DNA of 64,000 nucleotides from Mucilaginibacter achroorhodeus (GTDB taxonomy: Bacteria > Bacteroidota > Bacteroidia > Sphingobacteriales > Sphingobacteriaceae), in contig NZ_VOEI01000003.1 in the NCBI RefSeq assembly GCF_007846095.1, positions 124,001 to 188,000 on the forward strand. The letters run 5' to 3'. The translations under genes and the position numbers were made by a program. This document shows positions 1 through 8,005 of the stretch, piece after piece. A model generated the notes under the pieces. It had not been told where the DNA came from, did no database searches, and saw nothing but the letters and a program-made list of their open reading frames with translations. Position 1 is the first letter of the stretch. The number at the start of each line of letters is the position of its first letter.

Positions 1-2
1 TT

Positions 3-149
3 GATCTGGGAGAAAGCACCCTTTTCCTGATCAACAGCCGGGAAAGCAAGCTCCTAGATATGAAAATCAAACGCGAGAGTATGATAGCGGGTTATCAGAA
101 AACCCTTGCTGAACTGTATTATAAGGCCGGAACGCGGCAAAATCTATAG
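3..149 (+). CDS. TolC-family outer membrane efflux protein, C-terminal fragment
   Basis: Partial gene that enters from the left edge; 48 codons in frame 3 end with TAG at 147-149. The readable peptide contains GESTLFLINSRESKLLD followed by a helix with YQKTLAELYYKAG. This pattern (GES.LFL.N.RE..L, then a long helix ending in an L..L...G stretch) is typical of the last helical repeat of TolC-like outer membrane factors in Bacteroidota. The family forms trimeric outer membrane channels for tripartite efflux or type I secretion. Only the C-terminus is visible, so substrate and partners are unknown; a rho-independent terminator follows directly. The assignment rests on a short motif. Confidence 0.6.
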   Translation, partial: DLGESTLFLINSRESKLLDMKIKRESMIAGYQKTLAELYYKAGTRQNL

Positions 150-160
150 TTTTGTTTAAA

Positions 161-188
161 GGGTTATCCAAACTGGATAGCCCTTTTT
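161..188 (+). terminator. Rho-independent terminator after the TolC-like gene
   Basis: Ten-base stem GGGTTATCCA / TGGATAGCCC (one G-T wobble) with a 3-nt loop, followed by a run of six T. It lies 12 bp after the stop codon of the partial upstream gene. Confidence 0.85.
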
Positions 189-260
189 TGTTTTAAAACG
201 GCATTTTTTGCCTATATTTTATATTTTCCGAAAAGTCGTGCCAGTAAAACTGTGTAATAA

Positions 261-1373
261 ATGAGTAGCCAAAACTTATTAACCAAGCCACATTATTTCA
301 TTTTGGACGGCCTTCGAGGTGTCGCAGCAATCATAGTTGTAACTTTTCACCTTACAGAGCCTTTAGGTACCGGCCATTTGGACATATTGGTTAATCACGG
401 CTATTTGGCTGTTGACTTTTTCTTTCTACTATCGGGGTTTGTGATAGGTTATACTTATGATGACCGTTGGCGAAAAATGACGGTGACTGAATTTTTTAAG
501 CGCCGCATTATACGGTTGCAACCAATGGTTGTACTGGGTATGACCTTGGGTGCAATGGGCTTTTATTTCACAGATTCAACCATCTGGCCATTGATCCACA
601 CGGTGCCGGTTTGGAAGATGCTGCTGGTGATGTTGATAGGATATACCGTTTTACCGGTACCATTATCGCTTGATATTCGCGGCTGGCAGGAGATGCACCC
701 GCTTAACAGCGTAGGATGGTCGCTGTTTTTTGAATACATCGCCAATATTCTCTATGCCGTTTGGATAAGAAAGTTTTCTAATACAGCATTAACAGTATTG
801 GTAGTTTTAGCGGCAATAGCACTTGCGCAATTGGCTATCACCAACGGTGATGTGAGCGGCGGTTGGACGTTAAATGCAGAGCAAGTACGTGTGGGACTTA
901 CGCGGACGATCTATCCGTTTTTAGCGGGACTACTGATGTCCAGAATTTTAAAGCCTGCCTATATCAAAAATGCATTTTTAATGTGCAGTTTCTTGTTAGC
1001 TGTAGTGCTTTACATGCCCCGCATCGGTGGCGCTGCACACCTTTGGATGAATGGCGTTTACGAGTCTACCTGTATTATCATCATATTCCCGCTCATAGTT
1101 TATATGGGAGCAAGCGGTGTTTTGCAAAACGGCCGTGAATATCGGATATGTAAATTTCTTGGTGATATTTCTTACCCACTTTATCTGGTGCATTATCCGC
1201 TGGTTTACTTTTACGTAGCCTGGATAAGCGATAATAAAGGCGTCACGCTGTTGCAAGCCTGGCCTTACGCCACATTGGTATTGTTCGGTAGCATTGCTTT
1301 AGCTTATGCTGCGCTCAAATGGTATGATGAGCCGGTAAGGAGATGGTTGGGAAAACAGTCACTTAAACTCTAA
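261..1373 (+). CDS. Acyltransferase 3 family membrane protein (OafA/YrhL type)
   Basis: 370-aa integral membrane protein. The N-terminus carries the family signature: FILDGLRGVAAIIVVTFH at about residues 13-30, including the R-G-x-A and the membrane-embedded histidine thought to be catalytic. About ten hydrophobic segments span the rest, with the typical C-terminal GDISYPLYLVHYPLVYF motif near residue 300. Members transfer acetyl or other acyl groups from the cytoplasm to sugars of polysaccharides, lipids or antibiotics. No sugar-biosynthesis genes are adjacent, so the acceptor cannot be inferred. It stands alone between two terminators. The ATG at 261 is the first start and agrees with the normal N-terminus of the family. 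Confidence 0.9.
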   Translation: MSSQNLLTKPHYFILDGLRGVAAIIVVTFHLTEPLGTGHLDILVNHGYLAVDFFFLLSGFVIGYTYDDRWRKMTVTEFFKRRIIRLQPMVVLGMTLGAMGFYFTDSTIWPLIHTVPVWKMLLVMLIGYTVLPVPLSLDIRGWQEMHPLNSVGWSLFFEYIANILYAVWIRKFSNTALTVLVVLAAIALAQLAITNGDVSGGWTLNAEQVRVGLTRTIYPFLAGLLMSRILKPAYIKNAFLMCSFLLAVVLYMPRIGGAAHLWMNGVYESTCIIIIFPLIVYMGASGVLQNGREYRICKFLGDISYPLYLVHYPLVYFYVAWISDNKGVTLLQAWPYATLVLFGSIALAYAALKWYDEPVRRWLGKQSLKL

Positions 1374-1400
1374 GCAGTAGTTACTTTGCGCCCGTAAAAC

Positions 1401-1434
1401 AATAAAGCCTGATATTTGCATATCAGGCTTTATT
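1401..1434. terminator. Bidirectional terminator between acyltransferase and tRNA genes
   Basis: Perfect 14-bp inverted repeat (AATAAAGCCTGATA / TATCAGGCTTTATT) with a 6-nt loop. It lies between the convergent acyltransferase gene and the minus-strand tRNA unit, with weak T runs on both sides. Confidence 0.75.
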
Positions 1435-1451
1435 TGTTCGATTCTGTTTTG

Positions 1452-1536
1452 TACTCAGAGCGGGAATCGAACCCGCACTCCGTTTACGGGAACAGGATTT
1501 TAAGTCCTGCGTGTCTACCAGTTCCACCATCTGAGC
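1452..1536 (-). tRNA. tRNA-Leu (anticodon TAA)
   Basis: 85-nt class II tRNA on the minus strand. Acceptor arms GCTCAGA / TCTGAGT (G-T at the first pair), D-arm with TGGTGGAACTGGTAGACA, anticodon stem CAGGA / TCCTG around loop CTTAAAA (anticodon TAA), a variable arm (TTCCCGTAAACGGA), and a T-arm GCGGGTTCGATTCCCGC. The 3' CCA is not encoded. It is probably cotranscribed with the tRNA-Gly upstream. Confidence 0.96.
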
Positions 1537-1558
1537 AGGTGATTAACCTTTTAAAAAT

Positions 1559-1583
1559 AAATCCCTCCGTATAAGAGGGATTT
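1559..1583 (-). terminator. Hairpin between tRNA-Gly and tRNA-Leu
   Basis: Nine-base stem AAATCCCTC / GAGGGATTT with a 7-nt loop in the 48-bp gap between the two tRNA genes. It could be a weak terminator or a processing hairpin; there is no strong T run on the minus strand, so read-through is likely. Confidence 0.4.
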
Positions 1584-1584
1584 G

Positions 1585-1657
<73 letters not shown>

Positions 1658-1707
1658 GTTGGTGTCTCGCGCTACAAAAACAAAATTCGTTTCTGTTTTG
1701 CGTGGTG

Positions 1708-1737
1708 CAAATATAGCGAGAAATGAAGTTTCTGCAA
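1708..1737 (-). promoter_or_regulatory. Predicted housekeeping promoter for the tRNA-Gly/tRNA-Leu unit
   Basis: On the minus strand TTG is followed after 19 bases by TATATTTG, which matches the Bacteroidota sigma-A -7 consensus TAnnTTTG at the usual distance from the -33 element. It ends about 50 bp before the 5' end of tRNA-Gly. Confidence 0.65.
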
Positions 1738-1765
1738 GTAAAAAGTTAACTTTTTTTAAAGTATT

Positions 1766-2257
1766 TCATAAGTCGTTGGCTTTCAAAACATCGCTGATAA
1801 GATCGGCCTCGTAACCACGGCCCATAGCGTATTGCTGCAGTTTGTAGCGCCTTTTAAAGGTGTCCTTCTCAAAAATGGTTGGCGCTTTCTTTTCAATAAG
1901 CCTGGTAAGTGCAGCTATATAATCATCGGCATCAATCACCAGCATAGCCTTCTTTATCAAGTTAGGCGATACCCGTTTCAATTTAAGCCCCTGCTTTATC
2001 CTAATACGGCCCCATTGTTTTTGATTGAATTTTCCCTTAACATAAGCCTTGGCAAAGCGCTCTTCATTAAGGAAGTTTTCTTCAATCAGGTAGGTTATGA
2101 TCTGTTCGACAGCATCAGGCCAAAGCCCCCAGTCATATAATTTATCCCGAACCTCCTGTTGGGAACGCTCCTGGTAAGCGCAATAATGCTCCGCTTTAGC
2201 TTTCGCTACATTTACGTCGGTAATGTGTGTTTTTTTTGGAGCATCCATCAATGCCAA
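1766..2257 (-). CDS. recX: Regulatory protein RecX
   Basis: 163-aa protein with the RecX three-helix repeats: an N-terminal AKAEHYCAYQERSQQEVRDKL segment (first helix, the conserved L..R..S..EL-like pattern), a central ITYLIEENFLNEERFAKAYV-like helix pair, and WGRIRIKQGLKLKRV. RecX binds RecA filaments and limits or tunes recombination and SOS induction. recA is not in the window, so recX is unlinked from it here. It is divergent from murF-alr with only 48 bp between start codons, so control elements overlap. An internal ATG three codons downstream is an equally possible start. Confidence 0.92.
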   Translation of the reverse strand: MALMDAPKKTHITDVNVAKAKAEHYCAYQERSQQEVRDKLYDWGLWPDAVEQIITYLIEENFLNEERFAKAYVKGKFNQKQWGRIRIKQGLKLKRVSPNLIKKAMLVIDADDYIAALTRLIEKKAPTIFEKDTFKRRYKLQQYAMGRGYEADLISDVLKANDL

Positions 2258-2305
2258 AATTCGTTAAAATTCTTCGCTTTACAGAAATATAAGCAATTTA
2301 GTAGC

Positions 2306-4765
2306 ATGCAAGCTACTTATCCTATTAGCGAGATAAAGCAGATCATTGACGCTACCGGTGAAATTGTTGAAGATTCACAAATAAGCCTTTTAGTAACAGA
2401 TAGCCGCCGCATCAATCATCCGGGAGCAACACTCTTTTTTGCTTTGAGCGGCAGGCGAGATGGCCATGAGTTTATATCCGAAGCTTATAACTACGGTGTT
2501 CGTAATTTTGTAGTCACCCGAAAGCCAGAGATAATTACTACCGACATTAATTTTCTTTTAGTTAACGATGTTTTAACGGCTTTGCAGAAACTTGCTGCTC
2601 ATCATCGCAGGCAATTTAGTTTTGATGTAATAGGTATAACCGGTAGTAATGGCAAAACCATCGTTAAAGAATGGCTTTATCAACTGATGTGCCCGGAGCA
2701 TAACATTGTACGTAACCCTAAAAGCTATAACTCACAGATCGGTGTACCGTTGTCAGTTTGGCAGATGGGAGAAGGCAATGATCTCGGTATTTTCGAAGCC
2801 GGGATATCGTCTATAGGAGAGATGCCGCGCTTACAAGCTATAATACAACCTACTATAGGTATTTTAACACACATGGGCACTGCGCATGATGAGGGCTTTG
2901 AATCCCCAAGGCAGAAACTTGAAGAGAAACTGCGTTTGTTTGACGATTGCCGACAAATTATCTATCAATACGATCTGCTGATAGACTTCCCGGAACATAT
3001 GCGGGGGCGCGAATGCTTTACCTGGAGCCGTAAATTTAATATCGCAAATTTGTATGTTTTCAGCGAGACGACAATATCCGGTCGCTATTATATGCGTGCT
3101 ATTTACAAAGGCGAAGAAATAGAATGCCTTGTTCCGTACCGGGATGAAGCATCTGTTGAAAATGCCATTACCTGTTGGGCAACTATGCTGGCTTTAGGCT
3201 ATTCGCCTGATGTTTGCGATGATCGCATAGAGCGCCTTACACCTGTAAGTATGCGCCTGGAGCTTAAACACGGTATAAACGACTGCTCGATCATTGATGA
3301 TTCATACAACTCCGATATCCAATCATTGGAGATAGCTCTCAACTTTTTAAAGCAACAAAATCAGCATAACAAAAAAACGCTAATACTGTCTGATATCTAT
3401 CAATCCGGTTTGCAGGAAGAGGAGCTTTACAGGCGTGTGTCGCAGTTGGTGAGTAACGCACAGGTAGATAGGTTCATCGGTGTTGGTAAGGCTTTAGGGC
3501 AATACAGATCATTCTTCGGTGAATCTCAACTGCATTTTTATGCAGACACAGCGGCTTTGTTAAACGATCTTTCGCGTTTGCATTTGCAGGAAGAAACCAT
3601 CCTTATAAAAGGGGCCCGTAGTTTTGAATTTGAGAAGATAAGCCGTGCTTTGGTACAAAAAGCACATGAAACTGTTTTGGAGATAAACCTGAATACACTT
3701 TTAAACAACCTCAACTTTTACAAAGCTAAACTTGATCCCGGCGTTAAGATAATGGTGATGGTAAAAGCATTCTCATACGGTAGCGGTACTTTTGAGGTGG
3801 CTAATATATTGCAGTATAACAAGGTTGATTACCTTGCAGTGGCTTATACTGACGAGGGTATTGCCCTGCGCGAAACGGGAATAACATTGCCGATAATGGT
3901 TTTAAATCCTGAACCATTGGCATATGATAAGCTCGTAGCCAATAAATTACAGCCTGCTATTTATAGTTTTAGTTTATTGGATGAGTTTGTGAAATTTGCG
4001 CAGGAAGAAGAAATTCTTAACTATCCTGTACACATCAAAATAGACACGGGAATGCACCGCGTTGGTTTTGAGGAGTATGAAATAGAGACACTTTGCGACG
4101 TGCTGGAAGTGAACCCTTATATTCATGTCGAATCTGTGTATTCTCACATGGTGGCAAGTGATGCCGAGCAGCATGACCTTTTTACCTTGCATCAGATAAA
4201 TACTTTCGAGAAGATCTATAAAGCAATTGAAGAGGCTTTAGGCTACACGGTTATCAAACACATTAGCAATACATCCGGCATAACGCGCTGGCCAAATGCG
4301 CAATATGATATGGTAAGGTTAGGTATCGGTTTATATGGTGTTGATGCAGCAGTGCCTCGCGAGAGTACTGCTTTGCAACCGATTGCTACGCTAAAAACAA
4401 CGGTATCGCAAGTAAAGAAGGTGTTGGCCAATGAAACTATAAGTTACATGCGCAGTGGAAGCCTTAATGCCGATGGCAAGATCGCTACTGTGCGCATTGG
4501 CTATGCCGATGGCTATTTGCGGGCTTTTGGTAACGGTGTGGGTAAAATGCTGATAAACGGAACCTTAGTACCCACTGTTGGGAATATCACTATGGATATG
4601 TGTATGCTTGATGTCAGCAATGTTGAGGTAAAAGAAGGAGATGAGGTAATTGTATTTAACGAGCACCAACGTATTGAAGAATTAGCTGCGCAGATAGGAA
4701 CTATCCCTTACGAAATACTTACAAATATTTCGCAGCGAGTAAAAAGAGTGTACTTTTACGAGTAA
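2306..4765 (+). CDS. murF-alr: Bifunctional MurF ligase / alanine racemase
   Basis: 819-aa fusion supplying and using D-alanine for peptidoglycan. Residues ~1-450 are a MurF-type ligase that adds D-Ala-D-Ala to UDP-MurNAc-tripeptide; the ATP-binding motif GITGSNGKT is near residues 110-118. Residues ~455-819 are a fold type III PLP alanine racemase: PLP lysine K487 in MVKAFSYGSG and catalytic tyrosine Y733 in RIGYADGYLRAFGN. The Mur part shows MEAGxS-like text as FEAGISSIGEM. This fusion is widespread in Bacteroidota. The reading frame is open from 2159, but that extension runs through recX; the ATG at 2306 gives the normal MurF N-terminus (MQATYPISEI). Followed after 13 bp by a DUF502 gene, probably cotranscribed. 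Confidence 0.94.
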   Translation: MQATYPISEIKQIIDATGEIVEDSQISLLVTDSRRINHPGATLFFALSGRRDGHEFISEAYNYGVRNFVVTRKPEIITTDINFLLVNDVLTALQKLAAHHRRQFSFDVIGITGSNGKTIVKEWLYQLMCPEHNIVRNPKSYNSQIGVPLSVWQMGEGNDLGIFEAGISSIGEMPRLQAIIQPTIGILTHMGTAHDEGFESPRQKLEEKLRLFDDCRQIIYQYDLLIDFPEHMRGRECFTWSRKFNIANLYVFSETTISGRYYMRAIYKGEEIECLVPYRDEASVENAITCWATMLALGYSPDVCDDRIERLTPVSMRLELKHGINDCSIIDDSYNSDIQSLEIALNFLKQQNQHNKKTLILSDIYQSGLQEEELYRRVSQLVSNAQVDRFIGVGKALGQYRSFFGESQLHFYADTAALLNDLSRLHLQEETILIKGARSFEFEKISRALVQKAHETVLEINLNTLLNNLNFYKAKLDPGVKIMVMVKAFSYGSGTFEVANILQYNKVDYLAVAYTDEGIALRETGITLPIMVLNPEPLAYDKLVANKLQPAIYSFSLLDEFVKFAQEEEILNYPVHIKIDTGMHRVGFEEYEIETLCDVLEVNPYIHVESVYSHMVASDAEQHDLFTLHQINTFEKIYKAIEEALGYTVIKHISNTSGITRWPNAQYDMVRLGIGLYGVDAAVPRESTALQPIATLKTTVSQVKKVLANETISYMRSGSLNADGKIATVRIGYADGYLRAFGNGVGKMLINGTLVPTVGNITMDMCMLDVSNVEVKEGDEVIVFNEHQRIEELAAQIGTIPYEILTNISQRVKRVYFYE

Positions 4766-4778
4766 TTTACTTGTGCTA

Positions 4779-5372
4779 ATGACCCGTATTTTCCGCGCTT
4801 TACTTAATTATTTTATAAAAGGCCTATTGGTAGTTGTGCCATTGGGGGCTGCTTTTTTTCTCATCTTCTGGATAATTTCGCGCATAGATACTTCCCTTAA
4901 TTTGAGCAGTGAGTTATGGGTTGACAGCAAAGGACGCCCGCTCTACATTCCGGGGCTGGGAATTTTAACCGTAATTGTAGTTGTAGTTGTTGCGGGTATA
5001 TTGGTTACCAATGTTATAACAGAGCCTATTAAACGCTGGGCCGGTAGATGGCTTAACAGATTGCCACTTTTTAAATTCCTTTATTCATCCATTAAAGATC
5101 TTACTGAGGCTTTCGTGGGTGAGGAGAAGAAATTTAACGAGCCTGTTATTGTTGAGGTGAATGAATTTGGTTTAAAAAAGATAGGATTTCTTGTACAAAA
5201 AGATCTCGCCAAAATTAATTTGCCGGGAGAGGTGGCAGTATATTTTCCTTATTCTTATTCGTTTGCCGGGCAGGTAGTGATCATCTCTTCGGACAAAGTA
5301 AAGCCTCTGGATAAAAACGCTGCCGATGTAATGAAATTCGTTATATCCGGCGGTGTAAGTGGTCTGGACTAA
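4779..5372 (+). CDS. DUF502 family inner membrane protein
   Basis: 197-aa protein with two N-terminal membrane helices (residues ~10-32 and ~60-80) flanking a short external loop, then a soluble domain with the family pattern PLFKFLYSSIKDLTEAF and later GEVAVYFPYSYSFAGQVVIISSDKV, close to the usual P-T-P-NP-TSG region of DUF502. The function of the family is not established. It probably forms an operon with murF-alr, 13 bp away. A GTG at 4773 could also start the protein. Its TAA shares bases with the stop codon of the convergent MFS gene, so the two genes overlap by 4 bp and no terminator separates them. Confidence 0.85.
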   Translation: MTRIFRALLNYFIKGLLVVVPLGAAFFLIFWIISRIDTSLNLSSELWVDSKGRPLYIPGLGILTVIVVVVVAGILVTNVITEPIKRWAGRWLNRLPLFKFLYSSIKDLTEAFVGEEKKFNEPVIVEVNEFGLKKIGFLVQKDLAKINLPGEVAVYFPYSYSFAGQVVIISSDKVKPLDKNAADVMKFVISGGVSGLD

Positions 5373-6628
5373 ATGTTTGCACTGGTTTTAGGAACGGTGT
5401 GCGAGTCTTGTTTTCCTTTGAAACTTCTGTAAGCCAGTAAAATTGCAATAAACATCATTATTGCTGCTAAAAGATATGGTGCTCCCGGAAAGTAAATGGC
5501 AGCCCCTTTAGCAGTAAAGTGATGAAATATGGATGTCATCATCAGCGGGCCGATAATAGTTGTTACACTTACCAAACTTGTTAAGGCTCCCTGTAATTCA
5601 CCCTGCTCATTGGCCGGTACGTGGTCTGATATAAAGCCCTGCAGGGCTGTACCACCAAGGCCGCCAAGGCAATAGGGAATCATACAGAGATACATCATCC
5701 AGCCAACGTTGATTACAGATATCATCACCAGTCCGATTCCATAAAAAGCAATGCCTGCCATGATGTTCTTTTGTAAACCAAATTTGGGTATCGTCCATCT
5801 TACCAAACCGCCTTGTATTCCGGCTATCAAAGCGCCAATAAAAATGCCCAAGGCACCTATACTGTACGTTGTCCATTGAAATTTCTCTATTACGTAGAAT
5901 GGCAGCACATGCTCAACGGCTTTTTGGGCAATATAAACAATTGTGTAAGCTGTGATTAACGTGCTAACCGCCCGCGAGTATTTGCGCAGCCTCAACAGAG
6001 ATCCTATCGGATTGGCGCGTTTCCAATTAAATTCTCTCCTGTTTTTATCTGCAAGAGACTCCGGCAACACAAAGTAACCATAGGCTGCGTTAATGAGCGC
6101 CAGAGAAGCCGCAACTATAAAGGGTAACCGTATCCATACTCCACTTAAAAAGCCACCCAAACCAATACCTAAAATGAAGCCCAAACCTGTTGCTGCGCCA
6201 ACTAAGCCAAAATTTGCGGCGCGCTTATCGCCACTACTAATATCGGCAATGTAGGCGGTTGCTGTAGTGGTGCTTGCACCCGCAATACCTGCTATAAAAC
6301 GGCCCACAAAAAGCCACGCTATGGTTGGTGCAAAGGCCATTAACGCATAATCGAGCCCAAAACCTACCAGCGAAACAAGTAATACCGGCCTTCTGCCTAT
6401 TTTATCGCTTAAGTTACCCAGCACAGGCGCAAAAATAAACTGCATGGTGGCATAAGTGAAGGTTAACCAGCCGCTGTACTGGCTGGCAGTACTTACATCA
6501 ACATGGCCAAGCTGTTCTAACAAATTAGGTAAAACAGGGATAATGATACCCAAGCCGAGCACATCTATAAAGATGGTCACAAAAATAAATCCTAATGCAG
6601 CTTTGCCGTGTTCAGCAGTTTTGGTCAT
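5369..6628 (-). CDS. MFS transporter, TetA-like (copy 2)
   Basis: 419-aa, 12-helix major facilitator. Motif A between helices 2 and 3 reads GNLSDKIGRRPVLLVSL, and motif C-like glycine-rich text is present in helix 5 (GLVGAATGLGFILGIGLGG), both typical of drug:proton antiporters of the TetA/MdtG type. It is 5 bp downstream of a second, closely related gene of almost the same length, so the two form a tandem duplicate operon. Substrate unknown; tetracycline resistance should not be assumed, since Bacteroidota carry many TetA-like exporters of unknown substrate. The gene ends in overlap with the DUF502 gene. Confidence 0.9.
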   Translation of the reverse strand: MTKTAEHGKAALGFIFVTIFIDVLGLGIIIPVLPNLLEQLGHVDVSTASQYSGWLTFTYATMQFIFAPVLGNLSDKIGRRPVLLVSLVGFGLDYALMAFAPTIAWLFVGRFIAGIAGASTTTATAYIADISSGDKRAANFGLVGAATGLGFILGIGLGGFLSGVWIRLPFIVAASLALINAAYGYFVLPESLADKNRREFNWKRANPIGSLLRLRKYSRAVSTLITAYTIVYIAQKAVEHVLPFYVIEKFQWTTYSIGALGIFIGALIAGIQGGLVRWTIPKFGLQKNIMAGIAFYGIGLVMISVINVGWMMYLCMIPYCLGGLGGTALQGFISDHVPANEQGELQGALTSLVSVTTIIGPLMMTSIFHHFTAKGAAIYFPGAPYLLAAIMMFIAILLAYRSFKGKQDSHTVPKTSANI

Positions 6629-6633
6629 GTATC

Positions 6634-7899
6634 TTAGTCTATACTGCCGGTATAATAGCTTTTATCCGTGCTTTGTTTCGTTTTCTTAAAACTACGCACT
6701 GCAAGGATGGCACTCAGGAACATTAAAACCGATGCAATATAATAAGGTGCCCCTGGTAATTGTGTAGGTGCATTCTTGTTAGTGAAATAGTAAAATGTGT
6801 AGGTCATGAAGCCCGGCCCGAAGATAGAGCTTAAGCTCATCAAGCTGGTTAATCCGCCTTGTAATTCACCTTGTTCGTTTTTGGGCACTTCGTTGCTCAT
6901 TACGCCTTGCAGCGCGGGGCCGCAAATACCACCTAAGGAATATGGTATCATAAAGGCAAACATCATCCAGCTTTTAGTTGCCATGCCAAATAGCGCCATT
7001 CCGATACCATAAAGTACCAAACCTATCCAAACGCTCCGTTCCTGACCGAGCTTTGGGATGGCCACCCTTATCAATCCACCTTGCACGGCTGCTATCAGCA
7101 AACCTATAAAGCCAAGGGAGTATCCAACAGTATCCTCATCCCATTTGAATTTCTCCATCGTGTAGAATGTCCAAACACTTTGTACTGCGTGGGCGGCAAA
7201 GTAAACGATGAACAAACAAGCTGCAAGGCCAAATATGGCCGGATATTTTTTCAATTGTATTAACGATCCTAACGGATTGGCGCGAGACAGATCAAGCTCG
7301 CGGCGATGTTCCTTATCCAATGATTCAGGCAGAATGAAGAAACCGTAAGCGGCATTTAAGAGCGCCAACGCAGCAGCAGCATAAAAGGGATAATGTGTAT
7401 CCATTTTACCCAATATGCCGCCAATTACAGGCCCTATAATAAAGCCAAGGCCAAATGCAACACCTATCATACCAAAGTTTTGCGCACGTTTTTCGGGTTC
7501 GCTCACATCTGCAATGTAAGCTGATGCCGTAGTAAAGCTTGCGCCGGTAATACCCGCTATAATCCTGCCTACAAATAACAGCCAGATGGTTTTGGCAAAA
7601 GCCAGAAAAAGATAGTCGATACCAAAACCCAATAAAGAAAAAAGCAGAACCGGTCTGCGGCCATATTTATCACTAAGGTTACCAACCAACGGCGAAAACA
7701 GAAATTGCATTACGGAATACGCCATTAGTAAATATCCGGAATAACGGGTTGCATCGCTTAGCCCGCTATGGATAAGTCCCTCTATAAGCTTAGGAAAAAC
7801 CGGGATGATGATGGCAAAACCTATAACATCTATCAGCAGGGTTACAAAAATGAAACTAAGCGCTGCTTGTTTCTTTTTAGGTTGTAAAATTGGCTGCAT
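6634..7899 (-). CDS. MFS transporter, TetA-like (copy 1)
   Basis: 421-aa, 12-helix major facilitator. Motif A reads [17 protein letters not shown] and helix 5 carries [19 protein letters not shown], which is a better match to the antiporter motif C (G-x8-G-x3-GP-x2-GG) than the neighbouring copy, where the GP is GI. This suggests that the two copies have diverged in a motif linked to the direction of transport. It is the first gene of the pair, divergent from the TlpA-like gene with about 106 bp between the starts. Confidence 0.9.
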   Translation of the reverse strand: MQPILQPKKKQAALSFIFVTLLIDVIGFAIIIPVFPKLIEGLIHSGLSDATRYSGYLLMAYSVMQFLFSPLVGNLSDKYGRRPVLLFSLLGFGIDYLFLAFAKTIWLLFVGRIIAGITGASFTTASAYIADVSEPEKRAQNFGMIGVAFGLGFIIGPVIGGILGKMDTHYPFYAAAALALLNAAYGFFILPESLDKEHRRELDLSRANPLGSLIQLKKYPAIFGLAACLFIVYFAAHAVQSVWTFYTMEKFKWDEDTVGYSLGFIGLLIAAVQGGLIRVAIPKLGQERSVWIGLVLYGIGMALFGMATKSWMMFAFMIPYSLGGICGPALQGVMSNEVPKNEQGELQGGLTSLMSLSSIFGPGFMTYTFYYFTNKNAPTQLPGAPYYIASVLMFLSAILAVRSFKKTKQSTDKSYYTGSID

Positions 7900-8005
7900 T
7901 GAAAAGTAAAGAAACGATAAATTTTCTTGTTGGCAATATTAATTATTGGATAATATTTGGATGATATTATGGTAAATATTTAAATTGACTAAAAATATAG
8001 TTACC

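Noticed and set aside
2159-2305. Upstream extension of the murF-alr frame
   Set aside because: Runs antisense through the start of recX; the ATG at 2306 gives the usual MurF N-terminus.
5369-7899. Tetracycline resistance genes
   Set aside because: TetA-like motifs alone do not show tetracycline export; no TetR regulator or resistance context is present.
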